Shown: in pieces, positions 6,992-14,969 of the stretch
How the letters are laid out: each line of letters opens with the position of its first letter
Position numbering within the stretch: the first letter of the stretch is position 1
DNA from: an uncultured Clostridium sp.
GTDB taxonomy: Bacteria > Bacillota_A > Clostridia > TANB77 > CAG-508
Reading direction: 5' to 3'
Length of the DNA: 20,302 bases
Assembly: GCA_947382445.1 (NCBI GenBank)
Contig: CANCZH010000032.1
Span: 1-20,302 of the forward strand
Made by a program: the position numbers and the translations under genes
The notes under the pieces: model-generated
The model's database searches: none
The model's input: only the letters and a program-made list of their open reading frames with translations
What the model was told of the DNA's origin: nothing

Positions 6992-7672
6992 TTAATCTAT
7001 AAAGTTTAGTTGGTCTTGAGATGTCATAGAATCTATTCCATCTATATTATAATAATTTTCTGGTGTATTTCCTACTATTATTGATTCTGATAATAATATT
7101 TTATTTTCTATACTTTGTGATACATTTTCAAATGGTGATAATATGTTCACACTACAATTTATATCTAAGTATATTCTGTGAATTGATTGATTTACTCCAA
7201 CTGAATAAAATTCTGTTTCTAATGAACTTGTTATTGTTCCTGATGGTATTACTTGTATTTCTATTTTTGGTCCTACATTTGAAAGTAATCTACTTCCTGT
7301 TAGTGAGCCTACTTTTATTCCTATTGTGGCTGTTTTCATTTCTAGAAATCTATTTTGTATTTTGTTTACTATTTCTGATTTTATTCGGTTTATTGCTACT
7401 ACATTTGATTCTAGAAAAGTAACATTTCCTTCTGTATCCTCTTCAATATGTACTAGGTCTTTGTACGTATAGTTTTCCATTATTTTCTCTGTTTCTTGAT
7501 TACTTATTTGTGTTACTAATACCTTGGCTTGATAAATACATTTTTTTGAAAATAGTGGATATATAACTTGGTTTAGTAAAATAGCAATGCTTATTATAAT
7601 TAATGTTATAACAAGCATTATCTTGTACTTCATTTTAATTTTTATTCTTTTTCTTGAATATATTTTATCCAT
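6992..7672 (-). CDS. yunB: sporulation protein YunB
   Basis: This 226-aa protein has one N-terminal membrane segment (about residues 16-35) after a basic cytoplasmic tail. An extracytoplasmic domain then ends in the typical segment with repeated Ser/Ile and a VGNTPENYYN motif. In Bacillus subtilis YunB is made in the mother cell and is needed for proper spore formation; its molecular activity is unknown. The frame extends upstream to 7705, overlapping the SPOCS-LysM gene, but the ATG at 7670-7672 has AAGGG nine bases upstream and lies just after that gene's stop. The two genes are therefore translationally linked. No clear terminator follows. Confidence 0.8.
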   Translation of the reverse strand: MDKIYSRKRIKIKMKYKIMLVITLIIISIAILLNQVIYPLFSKKCIYQAKVLVTQISNQETEKIMENYTYKDLVHIEEDTEGNVTFLESNVVAINRIKSEIVNKIQNRFLEMKTATIGIKVGSLTGSRLLSNVGPKIEIQVIPSGTITSSLETEFYSVGVNQSIHRIYLDINCSVNILSPFENVSQSIENKILLSESIIVGNTPENYYNIDGIDSMTSQDQLNFID

Positions 7673-7673
7673 A

Positions 7674-9149
7674 TTAAATTGCCCTTGGAATATATAATTT
7701 ATCACCTACATTTATGCTATTTGCATTTTCAATTTCATTAATGTTTGTAATTTCATTAATTGTGCTTTTAAATTTTTTAGCAATATTCCAAAGTGAATCT
7801 CCTGGCTTTACAAAATAGATTATCATGCTGTATTCATCACCTTGTTCTTCTTCTCCTATTTCTATGTTATTTATTATTTCTACTTCTCCTTGACTTGAAT
7901 TTGTATTTATTATTTCTATGTTTATTTCAATATCAATACTTGAATCTGCTAATATGTTTGCCCTTGTATTTGTTATTTGTAAGTTTACATCATTGTTTCC
8001 ATCTAATGGTATTTGGAATTTTATACTTTCTTCTTTTTTGTTTATTGTTGTTTTTTCAAATGAACTATATAGACATTTTGTACGTATTTCTCCTTCTATC
8101 ATTCCCTGTGTTCTTTCCATTCTTGTTATATTATATTCCATGTCATATATTTGATTTATATCTTCTATTATCATTTTCTGTTGTATTGTACTTGTTTGAA
8201 TAATATTTCTTTGACAACTTTCTAATGATATTTTTTGTGTATTGCATTGTACTTTATTATTTAAGCAGTAAATATCTTTTACCATATTTATTTCTGACAC
8301 TTGATACGCATCTCCTACACAATTAAATTCAATTTCTGCTTCTATTCCTGTATTACATTCTTCTACTGAAATCTTTTTAAGTGAAAATTCTACATTGCAT
8401 TCGTTTGTATCTTCTACATTTTCTATATCTAAAAATCCCATCATTGGAACTTCTTTTTTAGTGATGAATATGTTTCCTGTTTCTGTCATATATAAACATT
8501 TGATTTCACAGTCTGCTTTTACTAGTACTTTGTTATAACTCATTTTTTTCTCTATGTTTCTTATTTCTGGTTTTATTTTTATTATTTCAACATTTTCTTG
8601 TACATTTTCAATTTCTAGTTTTTCTTTTATGCTTATTTTTGATTCTCCATGTCCAACAAAACTGTCCATTCTCATTGTTTGATTTAATGTTTGTAGTCCA
8701 TGCATTTGATTTATTTCATGAATGCACTCTACTGTTTCTTTACTAGATGCTTTTATTTCACAATTTGCTTCTGCTTTTATATGAATTTTTCTTTCATTTA
8801 TTATTTTTACTTCTGTTTTGGTTACATCTATTTTTTCTGCTGTATAGCAATTTTCATTTATTCCTGCCATTTCTATTACTTCATTAAATTCATCTTGTGT
8901 TACTAATACTCTGCTTGTTCCTTCACTTGTTAAATAAGCAATTCTTAGTATTACTCCTCCCTCTACTTTTATTTTGTTTTCCATTTTCTCTTTTTTGCAT
9001 ATATATGCTATTGAATTTTCATCTTGTACTTCTATGATGTCTGGTTTATTGTCTGGTAATATAAAGTCTTTTTCTATTGTTATAACCTTTCTTTTTGTTC
9101 CTAAACTTTTCTTTATATCCATTTTCTCATTTTGAATTTGCAATTCCAT
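7674..9149 (-). CDS. sipL: SPOCS (DUF3794) and LysM protein, SipL-like spore morphogenesis factor
   Basis: This 491-aa protein is a tandem of SPOCS-type beta-rich segments (roughly residues 10-130, 150-280 and 300-425) followed by a C-terminal LysM domain (about 443-488: YFVKPGDSLWNIAKKF ... INVGDKLYIP). In Clostridioides difficile the same architecture, SipL, binds the coat ATPase SpoIVA through its LysM domain and is needed to localise the coat around the forespore. Gene order agrees: yabG, veg and this gene are consecutive, as in C. difficile. AAGGAGGG precedes the ATG. There is no signal peptide, consistent with a mother-cell cytosolic coat-basement protein. Assignment as SipL is by architecture and synteny. 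Confidence 0.85.
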   Translation of the reverse strand: MELQIQNEKMDIKKSLGTKRKVITIEKDFILPDNKPDIIEVQDENSIAYICKKEKMENKIKVEGGVILRIAYLTSEGTSRVLVTQDEFNEVIEMAGINENCYTAEKIDVTKTEVKIINERKIHIKAEANCEIKASSKETVECIHEINQMHGLQTLNQTMRMDSFVGHGESKISIKEKLEIENVQENVEIIKIKPEIRNIEKKMSYNKVLVKADCEIKCLYMTETGNIFITKKEVPMMGFLDIENVEDTNECNVEFSLKKISVEECNTGIEAEIEFNCVGDAYQVSEINMVKDIYCLNNKVQCNTQKISLESCQRNIIQTSTIQQKMIIEDINQIYDMEYNITRMERTQGMIEGEIRTKCLYSSFEKTTINKKEESIKFQIPLDGNNDVNLQITNTRANILADSSIDIEINIEIINTNSSQGEVEIINNIEIGEEEQGDEYSMIIYFVKPGDSLWNIAKKFKSTINEITNINEIENANSINVGDKLYIPRAI

Positions 9150-9193
9150 ATTTGCCCTCCTTATTTATTATTACTAATATATATTTAAAGGCA

Positions 9194-9222
9194 AAAAAAA
9201 AATTCCTTTTTCAAGGAATTTT
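9194..9222 (-). terminator. terminator after veg
   Basis: On the minus strand, AAATTCCTT and AAGGAATTT (9200-9208 and 9213-9221) form a short-loop hairpin followed by ten T. It directly follows the veg stop codon, separating veg from sipL transcription. Confidence 0.85.
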
Positions 9223-9525
9223 TTATGCAAATTCTTGTCTGTTTTTCTTTGAAATTATTGCTGGTGGTTCTAATGCTATATATTGTTCTCCGTCATAAAC
9301 TTGAACTTCAACAGATTTTGTAAATATATCTGTATAATTATATGAACTTCTTCTTTCGTTTTCCTCAAATTTTACTCTAAAGTAAGTTGGGTATACTTGT
9401 TCAATAATAGCTTCTTTTTCAAGTGGCTTGCTTCTTTTTCCTGGTGATTCTTTCACTATTATTTTTTGACCTACTTTTTCTTCCATGTTTTTCTTTAAAC
9501 TACTAATATCTGACTTATAAATCAT
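9223..9525 (-). CDS. veg: Veg family protein
   Basis: This 100-aa protein matches the Veg family: an N-terminal helix, VGQKIIVKESPGKRS, then EAIIEQVYPTYFRVKF and SYNYTDIFTKSVEV, paralleling B. subtilis Veg segment by segment. In Bacillus Veg is a small, highly expressed protein linked to biofilm matrix gene expression and to spore outgrowth; its mechanism is unclear. Like the Bacillus gene it has a strong vegetative promoter of its own. The C-terminal extension (ALEPPAIISKKNRQEFA) is longer than in Bacillus. Confidence 0.88.
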   Translation of the reverse strand: MIYKSDISSLKKNMEEKVGQKIIVKESPGKRSKPLEKEAIIEQVYPTYFRVKFEENERRSSYNYTDIFTKSVEVQVYDGEQYIALEPPAIISKKNRQEFA

Positions 9526-9555
9526 TTAATCACCTACTTCATTTTTGATATCGTT

Positions 9556-9584
9556 AGTATATCACCATAGTCGATTTTTGTCAA
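9556..9584 (-). promoter_or_regulatory. strong vegetative promoter of veg
   Basis: On the minus strand, TTGACA (9579-9584) and TATACT (9556-9561) have a 17-base spacer, 31 bases before the veg start codon. The B. subtilis veg promoter is also a classical strong sigma-A promoter. Confidence 0.8.
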
Positions 9585-9718
9585 AAATGTTATGTTTTTT
9601 GTAAGTTCATAAAACTCAGTATTATCAGAGGTTATACAGTTTTTAAATTATATTTTTTCTTTTATTTTACAATTATATTACATTTTCATTACATCGAGTA
9701 TCTTTGTCATATTGCCTA

Positions 9719-10297
9719 CTAATTTTTCTTTCCTTTTGCTCTATTTCCGCCTATTCCATTGTAATTACTTTTTAGTTCAGTTAAAAGATCTTCCATAGCT
9801 ATATATTTCTTTGAATCTGTAAATGCAATTTTACTTGCAATTATAAGTGGGTCTCTGTATTCAACCATTATTCTTGCTGGTGATGATGCAAAATTTGCTC
9901 CTGCTAACATTATTTGTTCATAAAAACTTTCACATGCCCCAGCAAATATAACTAATTTTTCTTCTGATATTTCCCATCTTCTAGCATTTGTAACTGTTTC
10001 TATAAAGTATTTTGAATTTTTGTAGTTTGTGATTTGGTACAAATCTTGTCCTTTTTTGAACATTTTGTCATGTCCTGTTGCAATTAAAATATCTGGCTTG
10101 TATTTTTCTAGCAATCCTAAAACTCTCATTGGCTGTTCTCTCTCTGGTATGTTTTCTACTATTGCTTTTAATCCTAAGTTATTATAATAATTTAATGCTC
10201 TTTTTGAATATTTTCTGTCTCCATCTAAGTGTAGAATTATTGCTTTGCTTTTGGCTTTTTTATCATTTTTAAGACTTTCTGTTATCAATTTTATCAC
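9719..10297 (-). CDS. yabG: sporulation-specific cysteine protease YabG (short form)
   Basis: This 192-aa protein matches the catalytic core of YabG, the protease that processes coat and cortex-associated proteins late in sporulation. Motifs include LHLDGD (22-27), QPMRVLGLLEKYKPDILIATGHD with His76, and FAGACESFYEQ with Cys122. The His-Cys spacing of 46 equals that of the catalytic His172/Cys218 pair reported for B. subtilis YabG. Relative to that ~290-residue protein about 96 N-terminal residues are missing, and no frame upstream encodes them. The start is uncertain: GTG at 10297, or TTG at 10288 with AGGTGA as its ribosome site. Neighbours veg and sipL agree with the assignment. Confidence 0.85.
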   Translation of the reverse strand: MIKLITESLKNDKKAKSKAIILHLDGDRKYSKRALNYYNNLGLKAIVENIPEREQPMRVLGLLEKYKPDILIATGHDKMFKKGQDLYQITNYKNSKYFIETVTNARRWEISEEKLVIFAGACESFYEQIMLAGANFASSPARIMVEYRDPLIIASKIAFTDSKKYIAMEDLLTELKSNYNGIGGNRAKGKKN

Positions 10298-10304
10298 CTA
10301 GTAA

Positions 10305-10332
10305 TAAAATATGATTCTACTTTTTACATGGT
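10305..10332 (-). promoter_or_regulatory. possible sigma-K promoter of yabG
   Basis: On the minus strand an AC (10331-10332) precedes CATATTTTA (10305-10313) by 17 bases, fitting the sigma-K form AC-n-CATAnnnTA. yabG is a sigma-K gene in other spore formers. The site is so close to the start codon that the mRNA would have almost no leader, which counts against it. Confidence 0.35.
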
Positions 10333-10336
10333 TCAG

Positions 10337-10370
10337 AAAATTTAAAGAGTACCTATTTTTTTAGGTACTC
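10337..10370 (-). terminator. terminator after the 146-aa gene
   Basis: GAGTACCTA (10347-10355) and TAGGTACTC (10362-10370) form a perfect 9-bp stem with a 6-nt loop. On the minus strand it is followed by TTTAAATTTT, directly after the stop codon at 10376. Confidence 0.8.
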
Positions 10371-10375
10371 CTTAT

Positions 10376-10816
10376 TTATTCTATTGGGTCTATATGTATT
10401 TGCCCTGGTCCAACTTGAATTATTACTTTAAATCCTTCTTCTGTTAGTTCTGTTTCTACTATTACCACGTTGCTTGAATTGTTTGCACTTTTAGAAATTT
10501 GTTGTTTATTTTTATCTTGTAAATTTGCCTTTATATAATTTCCATTGTTTAATAAGTATTTTATATATTCTTCTGCTGATTTTTCTTTGTTTTCATCTTT
10601 AAAAGTTAGTTCTAAAGTTTCCGAATCACGTGAATATTTTTGTATTTCTTTTTTTCCTAAAACTGTTTTTACTGATATAATTTCTTCATCATTTATTATA
10701 TATTTGTCTGCATTTTCATATTTTTCTATGTTGTTTGATTTTACTGCAAAATATATAATAACTCCTACAATTATTAATAATATTATTGAGCAAATTATAA
10801 TTATTTTTTTCTTCAT
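10376..10816 (-). CDS. membrane-anchored hypothetical protein
   Basis: This 146-aa protein has a basic start, one long hydrophobic segment (about residues 4-25) and a hydrophilic outer domain of about 120 residues rich in Lys, Glu and Asn. There is no cysteine at a lipobox position, so it is probably an uncleaved signal anchor facing outwards. I do not recognise the domain. It has an AGGAG site, its own promoter and its own terminator, and lies between spoIIID and yabG, so a spore role is possible but unproven. Confidence 0.7.
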   Translation of the reverse strand: MKKKIIIICSIILLIIVGVIIYFAVKSNNIEKYENADKYIINDEEIISVKTVLGKKEIQKYSRDSETLELTFKDENKEKSAEEYIKYLLNNGNYIKANLQDKNKQQISKSANNSSNVVIVETELTEEGFKVIIQVGPGQIHIDPIE

Positions 10817-10847
10817 AATTTTTCTCCTTTGTATCTTATATGGTTTT

Positions 10848-10877
10848 ATTTTAGCTATATTTTATATAAAAAGTCAA
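10848..10877 (-). promoter_or_regulatory. promoter of the 146-aa membrane protein gene
   Basis: On the minus strand, TTGACT (10872-10877) and TAAAAT (10848-10853) are spaced by 18 bases and precede the start codon by about 30 bases. It lies in the short gap after spoIIID. Confidence 0.5.
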
Positions 10878-10887
10878 TATTATAATT

Positions 10888-11145
10888 TTATATTTTCATT
10901 TTTTCATATTTCTTTTTAGTAGCTAAACCTCCCCTTATATGTCTTTCTGCCTTGTTTTCATCTAAAATTTCTCTTACTTCTTTGAATAATTCTGTATTTA
11001 TTTTTTCTAATCTTTGGCTTAAGTCTTTGTGTACTGTACTTTTGCTAATTCCAAATTTTTTGGCTGTACCTCTAACTGTATCTTTTGAATCTATGATATA
11101 GTGTGCTAATGTTATTGCACGTTCTTCGATTGATATTCCTCTCAT
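10888..11145 (-). CDS. spoIIID: sporulation transcription regulator SpoIIID
   Basis: This 85-aa DNA-binding protein switches mother-cell gene expression between the sigma-E and sigma-K stages. The family pattern is clear: RGISIEERAITLAHYIIDSKDTVR, then the helix-turn-helix GTAKKFGISKSTVHKDLSQRL (about residues 24-44) and a basic C-terminal helix. The frame can be read from 11190, but the ATG at 11143-11145 has GGAGG nine bases upstream and gives the normal SpoIIID length and N-terminus. An inverted repeat lies just upstream. Confidence 0.93.
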   Translation of the reverse strand: MRGISIEERAITLAHYIIDSKDTVRGTAKKFGISKSTVHKDLSQRLEKINTELFKEVREILDENKAERHIRGGLATKKKYEKMKI

Positions 11146-11162
11146 AAAGAAAACCTCCACAT

Positions 11163-11185
11163 GAATACTTTGTTTAATAGTATTC
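11163..11185. repeat. inverted repeat upstream of spoIIID
   Basis: GAATACT (11163-11169) and AGTATTC (11179-11185) form a perfect 7-bp inverted repeat with 9 bases between, just before the spoIIID ribosome site. It could be an operator or a 5' UTR hairpin. A clear sigma-E promoter was not found here. Confidence 0.4.
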
Positions 11186-11245
11186 TGCATAAGGTTGTAT
11201 TAGAACGTTTAATTTTTATTATATTTTTCTTTTAAATTTTAATTG

Positions 11246-11884
11246 TTATTTTATAATTATTCCTAATAGTTTTGAAAGTTCTATTGCCTGAAAATTGTTT
11301 ACTATTGCACCTTTTATGTCCTCTATACTTGTTATAATTCCATTTATTTCGTTACTTGAAAAATCTATTCCATTTAATTTTGTTCTGTAAAATAGTACTT
11401 GATTTAATTGTGATGTTTCAAAATATATATGTTTTAATTTTGCATCTTCAAAACTTGCATTATTTAAATCGCAATTTTCAAATATTATTTCTTCTAAATT
11501 TGTATTTGAGAAGTTGGCATATTTAAGTATTGTTTCATTTGAACTAAAATGATAAACTCTAGAATCTACAAAATTACATCCTACAAATTTACTGTTTTTT
11601 ATTTCTACTCTTATAAAACTGCTTTCCATAAATAAGCAATTGGATAAATCACAATTTTCAAATATTACATCGTGAAATGTTGCTCTTTCAAAGCTTCCAG
11701 AGATTTTGCAATTTTCAAAAATACATTTTTCAAATTCTGCATCTTCTGCATTTAAGTCATATTCTTCTAGTTTTGAAAATTTTTTATTTTCAATTATTAT
11801 TCCATCTTTTCTGAATTCTTCTAATTCTTTATGTATATTGCTTTCTTCTAAATTATTGTTAATTATAGGCTTACATATATTCAT
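11246..11884 (-). CDS. pentapeptide-repeat protein, Qnr/McbG-like
   Basis: This 212-aa protein is built of pentapeptide repeats (A/C-N/D/E-L/F-x-x) from about residue 45 to 180, for example FEKCIFENCKI, FENCDLSNCLF and FENCDLNNASFEDAKL. They fold as a right-handed quadrilateral beta helix. Total length and a C-terminal helical end (AIELSKLLGIII) resemble the Qnr/McbG group, which mimic DNA and bind DNA gyrase. The N-terminal ~40 residues lack repeats. Whether it protects gyrase or has another role is unknown. It has an AGAGGTG ribosome site and diverges from the anchored protein gene at 12005. Confidence 0.85.
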   Translation of the reverse strand: MNICKPIINNNLEESNIHKELEEFRKDGIIIENKKFSKLEEYDLNAEDAEFEKCIFENCKISGSFERATFHDVIFENCDLSNCLFMESSFIRVEIKNSKFVGCNFVDSRVYHFSSNETILKYANFSNTNLEEIIFENCDLNNASFEDAKLKHIYFETSQLNQVLFYRTKLNGIDFSSNEINGIITSIEDIKGAIVNNFQAIELSKLLGIIIK

Positions 11885-11944
11885 TTTGATTTCACCTCTT
11901 TTGCTTTTTATATCACATTTTTTGTTTTTCGTCTGTACTTTTGC

Positions 11945-11973
11945 TTGAATTTTTTTATTTTTATCTATATTAT
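11945..11973 (+). promoter_or_regulatory. promoter of the 349-aa anchored protein gene
   Basis: TTGAAT (11945-11950) and TATTAT (11968-11973) are separated by 17 bases and lie 31 bases before the ATG at 12005. The region is almost pure A/T, so the call is moderate. Confidence 0.45.
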
Positions 11974-12004
11974 ATTTTTATATTTTTCTTTAAGGAGATT
12001 TTTC

Positions 12005-13054
12005 ATGAAATTAAAAAAGATTATTTTTTTTATTTTATTTTTTTTATTTTTATTAACAATAAAGGCTAATGCTAGCTCTGCAGATATTGATATTTCTAAG
12101 ATTGCAGATAGTTTCAATAATAGTATTTATGTTTCAAAACTTGCAAATTTAGGTGAATTTATTAGTGCTAAACAAGATTCTGCTGGAATCACTTTATCTT
12201 ATGGAAATGACAATATTGTGTATCTTTTTGATAATAATAATATTTTGTGTGCTACTTATCCAACTTCAGACAAGTCTATTCGTAAAAAATGTGATATTTT
12301 AAGTGCTATTCTTATTGATACTATTTCTACTATGCAAGGAAATGAGCCTGGAAATTTGATTGCTTTTGGTCTTGATGATTCATTTTGTTATACTACTTTA
12401 AATGATAATGGTATTGCTAAAAATTATTTTAATGATACGAATTCTAATAGAGTAATTGATTTTAAGATAAACCCTTTTTTTAAATTGCCATCTTTAAAAT
12501 CTGATTCTGCTATTGAAAAAAATAGTTTTTTAACTGAATATAAAACTTTGTACTCTGATGTTGATTGTTTTGTTAAAAAGGAAGATTTTATTTTTTATAA
12601 AACTTTTTCCGAAAATGGTAATATGGATTTGTACATAGGACAAGCTAGTGAGCTTAATAATTTAGCTTATGATTCTATTTTAACTGTTATTGATATTTTG
12701 TTTGATGATAATCGTGCTTCTATATATTTTAAGCAAAATTATAGTAATATTTCTAATGATAATTTTAACTTTAATGGTGTTTCTGTTGATACTTCAATAT
12801 CTGAATTGCCTATTTCTAATGTAGATACTGTTCTACTTCCTTTGAATATGAAATATGCTAAATTTACTATTAATCGTGATATTGTAAAAGAAAATTTAAA
12901 GTTTATTCAAATTTCAGAGTCTAAAATTGGTGATTCTACTAGTAGTTCTGGCAAGATTTCTTTACCTATTATTGCTTTTCTTTTTGTTATGGTAATATTG
13001 GTATTTTGCTTAGTTATTTTTATTTTAAAAAATGTGATTAATCACCATAAATAG
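12005..13054 (+). CDS. secreted, C-terminally anchored hypothetical protein
   Basis: This 349-aa protein has a signal peptide (KLKK, a hydrophobic core, then ANASSA as likely cleavage site near residue 23). A roughly 295-residue extracytoplasmic domain follows, then a C-terminal membrane segment (about 319-343) with a short basic tail, i.e. a type I membrane protein. The outer domain has four cysteines and many Asp/Asn/Ser, and resembles no family I recognise. The frame opens further upstream, but the ATG at 12005 has AAGGAG at 11992-11997 and begins the signal peptide. It is a single-gene unit with its own promoter and terminator. Confidence 0.8.
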   Translation: MKLKKIIFFILFFLFLLTIKANASSADIDISKIADSFNNSIYVSKLANLGEFISAKQDSAGITLSYGNDNIVYLFDNNNILCATYPTSDKSIRKKCDILSAILIDTISTMQGNEPGNLIAFGLDDSFCYTTLNDNGIAKNYFNDTNSNRVIDFKINPFFKLPSLKSDSAIEKNSFLTEYKTLYSDVDCFVKKEDFIFYKTFSENGNMDLYIGQASELNNLAYDSILTVIDILFDDNRASIYFKQNYSNISNDNFNFNGVSVDTSISELPISNVDTVLLPLNMKYAKFTINRDIVKENLKFIQISESKIGDSTSSSGKISLPIIAFLFVMVILVFCLVIFILKNVINHHK

Positions 13055-13059
13055 TTTTT

Positions 13060-13104
13060 AAAAAAGACCAATACAAGTTTTTAGCTTATATTGGTCTTTT
13101 TTTA
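13060..13104. terminator. bidirectional terminator between convergent genes
   Basis: AAAAAGACCAATA (13061-13073) and TATTGGTCTTTTT (from 13089) form a long stem with T runs in both directions. It lies between the stop at 13054 (plus) and the pepF stop at 13118 (minus). Confidence 0.9.
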
Positions 13105-13117
13105 GTTGTCAAAATTT

Positions 13118-14884
13118 TTATATTAAACTTTTGAATTCTTCTAAATCTTTCTTAAAGTTTTCAAATGCTTCTTTGTATAGATTTTCATCTAATGGATTTA
13201 CTCCTGCTTCAGTTAATAGCTCTACTGGGCTTTTGCTTGAACCTGATTTTAAGAAATTTAAATATTTTTCTATTTGTTCTTTTTCTCCATAAAATATTCT
13301 TTTTGCAATTACTGATGATACGCACATGCCCACTGTATATTTATATACATAGTAATTGTAATAAAAATGTGGTACACCATAACATGTGTATTTTGAATAT
13401 TCGTGTAAATTTACTTTATCTCCATAATATTCTTTTGATAATTTTTCATATATATCTGTTATTGTTTGATTTGACAATCCCTCATTATTAGCTGCTTTTT
13501 GATGTAGTATGTTTTCAAAATTTGCAAAAAAAGGTTGTCTATAACAGCATCCTATGAAGTCATCTAATTTTCTAAATAATAAAAATTTCTTTTCTTCGAT
13601 GCTTGTACTATTTTTTATTAATAGTTGTATTAATAAGTTTTCATTTACTGTTGATGCAACTTCTGCTACAAATATTCTGTAATCGCTATTTACATATTCT
13701 TGATTATGATTTGATAAATATGAATGTACAGAATGTCCTAGTTCATGAATTAGTGTAAATACTGATTCTACATCATTTATATAGCTTGTTAGTATATATG
13801 GTGATGAATCATAACATCCTGATGAATATGCTCCATGTCTTTTTCCCTCATGAGGCATGTAATCTATCCATTTTTCTTCTCTTGCTTTTGTTAATATTTT
13901 TTGGTAATCATCTCCAAAGTTTTTAGTTGCTTCAAATATTAATTCAAAAGCATCATCTAATAAATATTTTTTGTCTGGTTCTTTTACTGCTGGATATCTT
14001 AAATCCCACATTTCAAGTGTTTGCTTATTCATTAGTTTTTTAATAACATCTAAATATTCTAAATAATATTTATGATAATCTTCATTTGCTGCTTTTAATA
14101 CTTTGTAGAACAAATCTTCTGTTACTTCATCTCCAAATATACTTGCTTCTAATGGTGAGTTGAATTTTCTTACCTGACTGTAAAAAGCATCTTTTTTCAT
14201 TGTCCCTTCTAGTGTACTTGCATATACATTACCAAATTTTTTATATACTTTATTTAGTTTTTCATATGCTTGTTTTCTAATGTTTTCATCTGGATTTTTA
14301 TAAAATTCTTTTGCTGTTTCTTCATTTAAAAAGTGTTCTTTTCCATCTATTATTACTGGTTCAAATTCTGGTCTTAGGTTTGAATATGTTTTGTATGATG
14401 CTCCTAATACTCCACTTGCTCTTGCTAGTACTTCTTCTGTTTCATCACTTAGCATATGTGGTTTTGTTCTTAAAATATGGTTTATCATGTTTGTATATTT
14501 TTTACATCTTTCATCTTGTATTATTTTTTGTGCTTTTTCTTCGTTTTTTAATATTTCTAAATCTATAAATACTGTTTTGTTTCCTGCTTCTTCTGATAGT
14601 CCTAATATGTTTGAATTTAATTCTTGCATTTCGCTATTTTTTGGTTCTACATCCACAGCTAGGTGTGTATATGTGTACATTTTTTCCATCTTTCTATTGA
14701 TCTTTTCTAGTAGTGTCATAAATTCTATAAAGATTTCTGGTGTTTCTAAAAATTTTCCTTTATATCTTTCTATTTTTGGTAGTTCATTTTTTACTTCTTG
14801 AAAGTCCTTTAAAAAAGCTTCTTTGTTTTGGTACATTGGGCTTAAGTCCCATTTGTACTTTTCATCAATTTCTTTTCTTTTCAT
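13118..14884 (-). CDS. pepF: oligoendopeptidase F (peptidase family M3)
   Basis: This 588-aa zinc metallopeptidase cleaves short peptides in the cytoplasm. The zinc motif HELGH is at 380-384 (FTLIHELGHSVHSYLS), the third ligand is probably Glu408 (FVAEVASTVNE), and the N-terminal WDLSPMY motif (12-18) is typical of PepF. Length is normal for the family (about 600). GGAGG precedes the ATG. A single-gene unit is likely: a promoter is seen upstream and a terminator downstream. It diverges from the 45-codon ORF at 14970. Confidence 0.95.
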   Translation of the reverse strand: MKRKEIDEKYKWDLSPMYQNKEAFLKDFQEVKNELPKIERYKGKFLETPEIFIEFMTLLEKINRKMEKMYTYTHLAVDVEPKNSEMQELNSNILGLSEEAGNKTVFIDLEILKNEEKAQKIIQDERCKKYTNMINHILRTKPHMLSDETEEVLARASGVLGASYKTYSNLRPEFEPVIIDGKEHFLNEETAKEFYKNPDENIRKQAYEKLNKVYKKFGNVYASTLEGTMKKDAFYSQVRKFNSPLEASIFGDEVTEDLFYKVLKAANEDYHKYYLEYLDVIKKLMNKQTLEMWDLRYPAVKEPDKKYLLDDAFELIFEATKNFGDDYQKILTKAREEKWIDYMPHEGKRHGAYSSGCYDSSPYILTSYINDVESVFTLIHELGHSVHSYLSNHNQEYVNSDYRIFVAEVASTVNENLLIQLLIKNSTSIEEKKFLLFRKLDDFIGCCYRQPFFANFENILHQKAANNEGLSNQTITDIYEKLSKEYYGDKVNLHEYSKYTCYGVPHFYYNYYVYKYTVGMCVSSVIAKRIFYGEKEQIEKYLNFLKSGSSKSPVELLTEAGVNPLDENLYKEAFENFKKDLEEFKSLI

Positions 14885-14908
14885 TTCTACCTCCTTAATC
14901 TAAATTGT

Positions 14909-14936
14909 ATTTTATCATAAATTATTGTTTTGTGAA
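14909..14936 (-). promoter_or_regulatory. promoter of pepF
   Basis: On the minus strand, TTCACA (14931-14936) and TAAAAT (14909-14914) are spaced by 16 bases, about 25 bases before the pepF start codon. Confidence 0.45.
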
Positions 14937-14969
14937 TATGTTTTATAAAAACAATTTTAGGAGGTTTTT

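Noticed and set aside
7063..9298. Several plus-strand ORFs rich in Leu, Phe and Tyr
   Set aside because: They are antisense shadows of yunB and the SPOCS-LysM gene, caused by low GC content; none has a ribosome site, and the minus-strand genes are well supported.
9590..9720. Possible yabG terminator hairpin around AAAACT/AGTTTT
   Set aside because: The stem is short and interrupted and no T run follows on the minus strand, so it was not called.
11146..11190. Upstream start for spoIIID
   Set aside because: The added residues do not belong to the family and the extension would include the GGAGG site of the ATG at 11143-11145.
13165..14801. Plus-strand ORFs of 85-136 codons inside pepF
   Set aside because: They are hydrophobic antisense frames without ribosome sites over a clear pepF gene.
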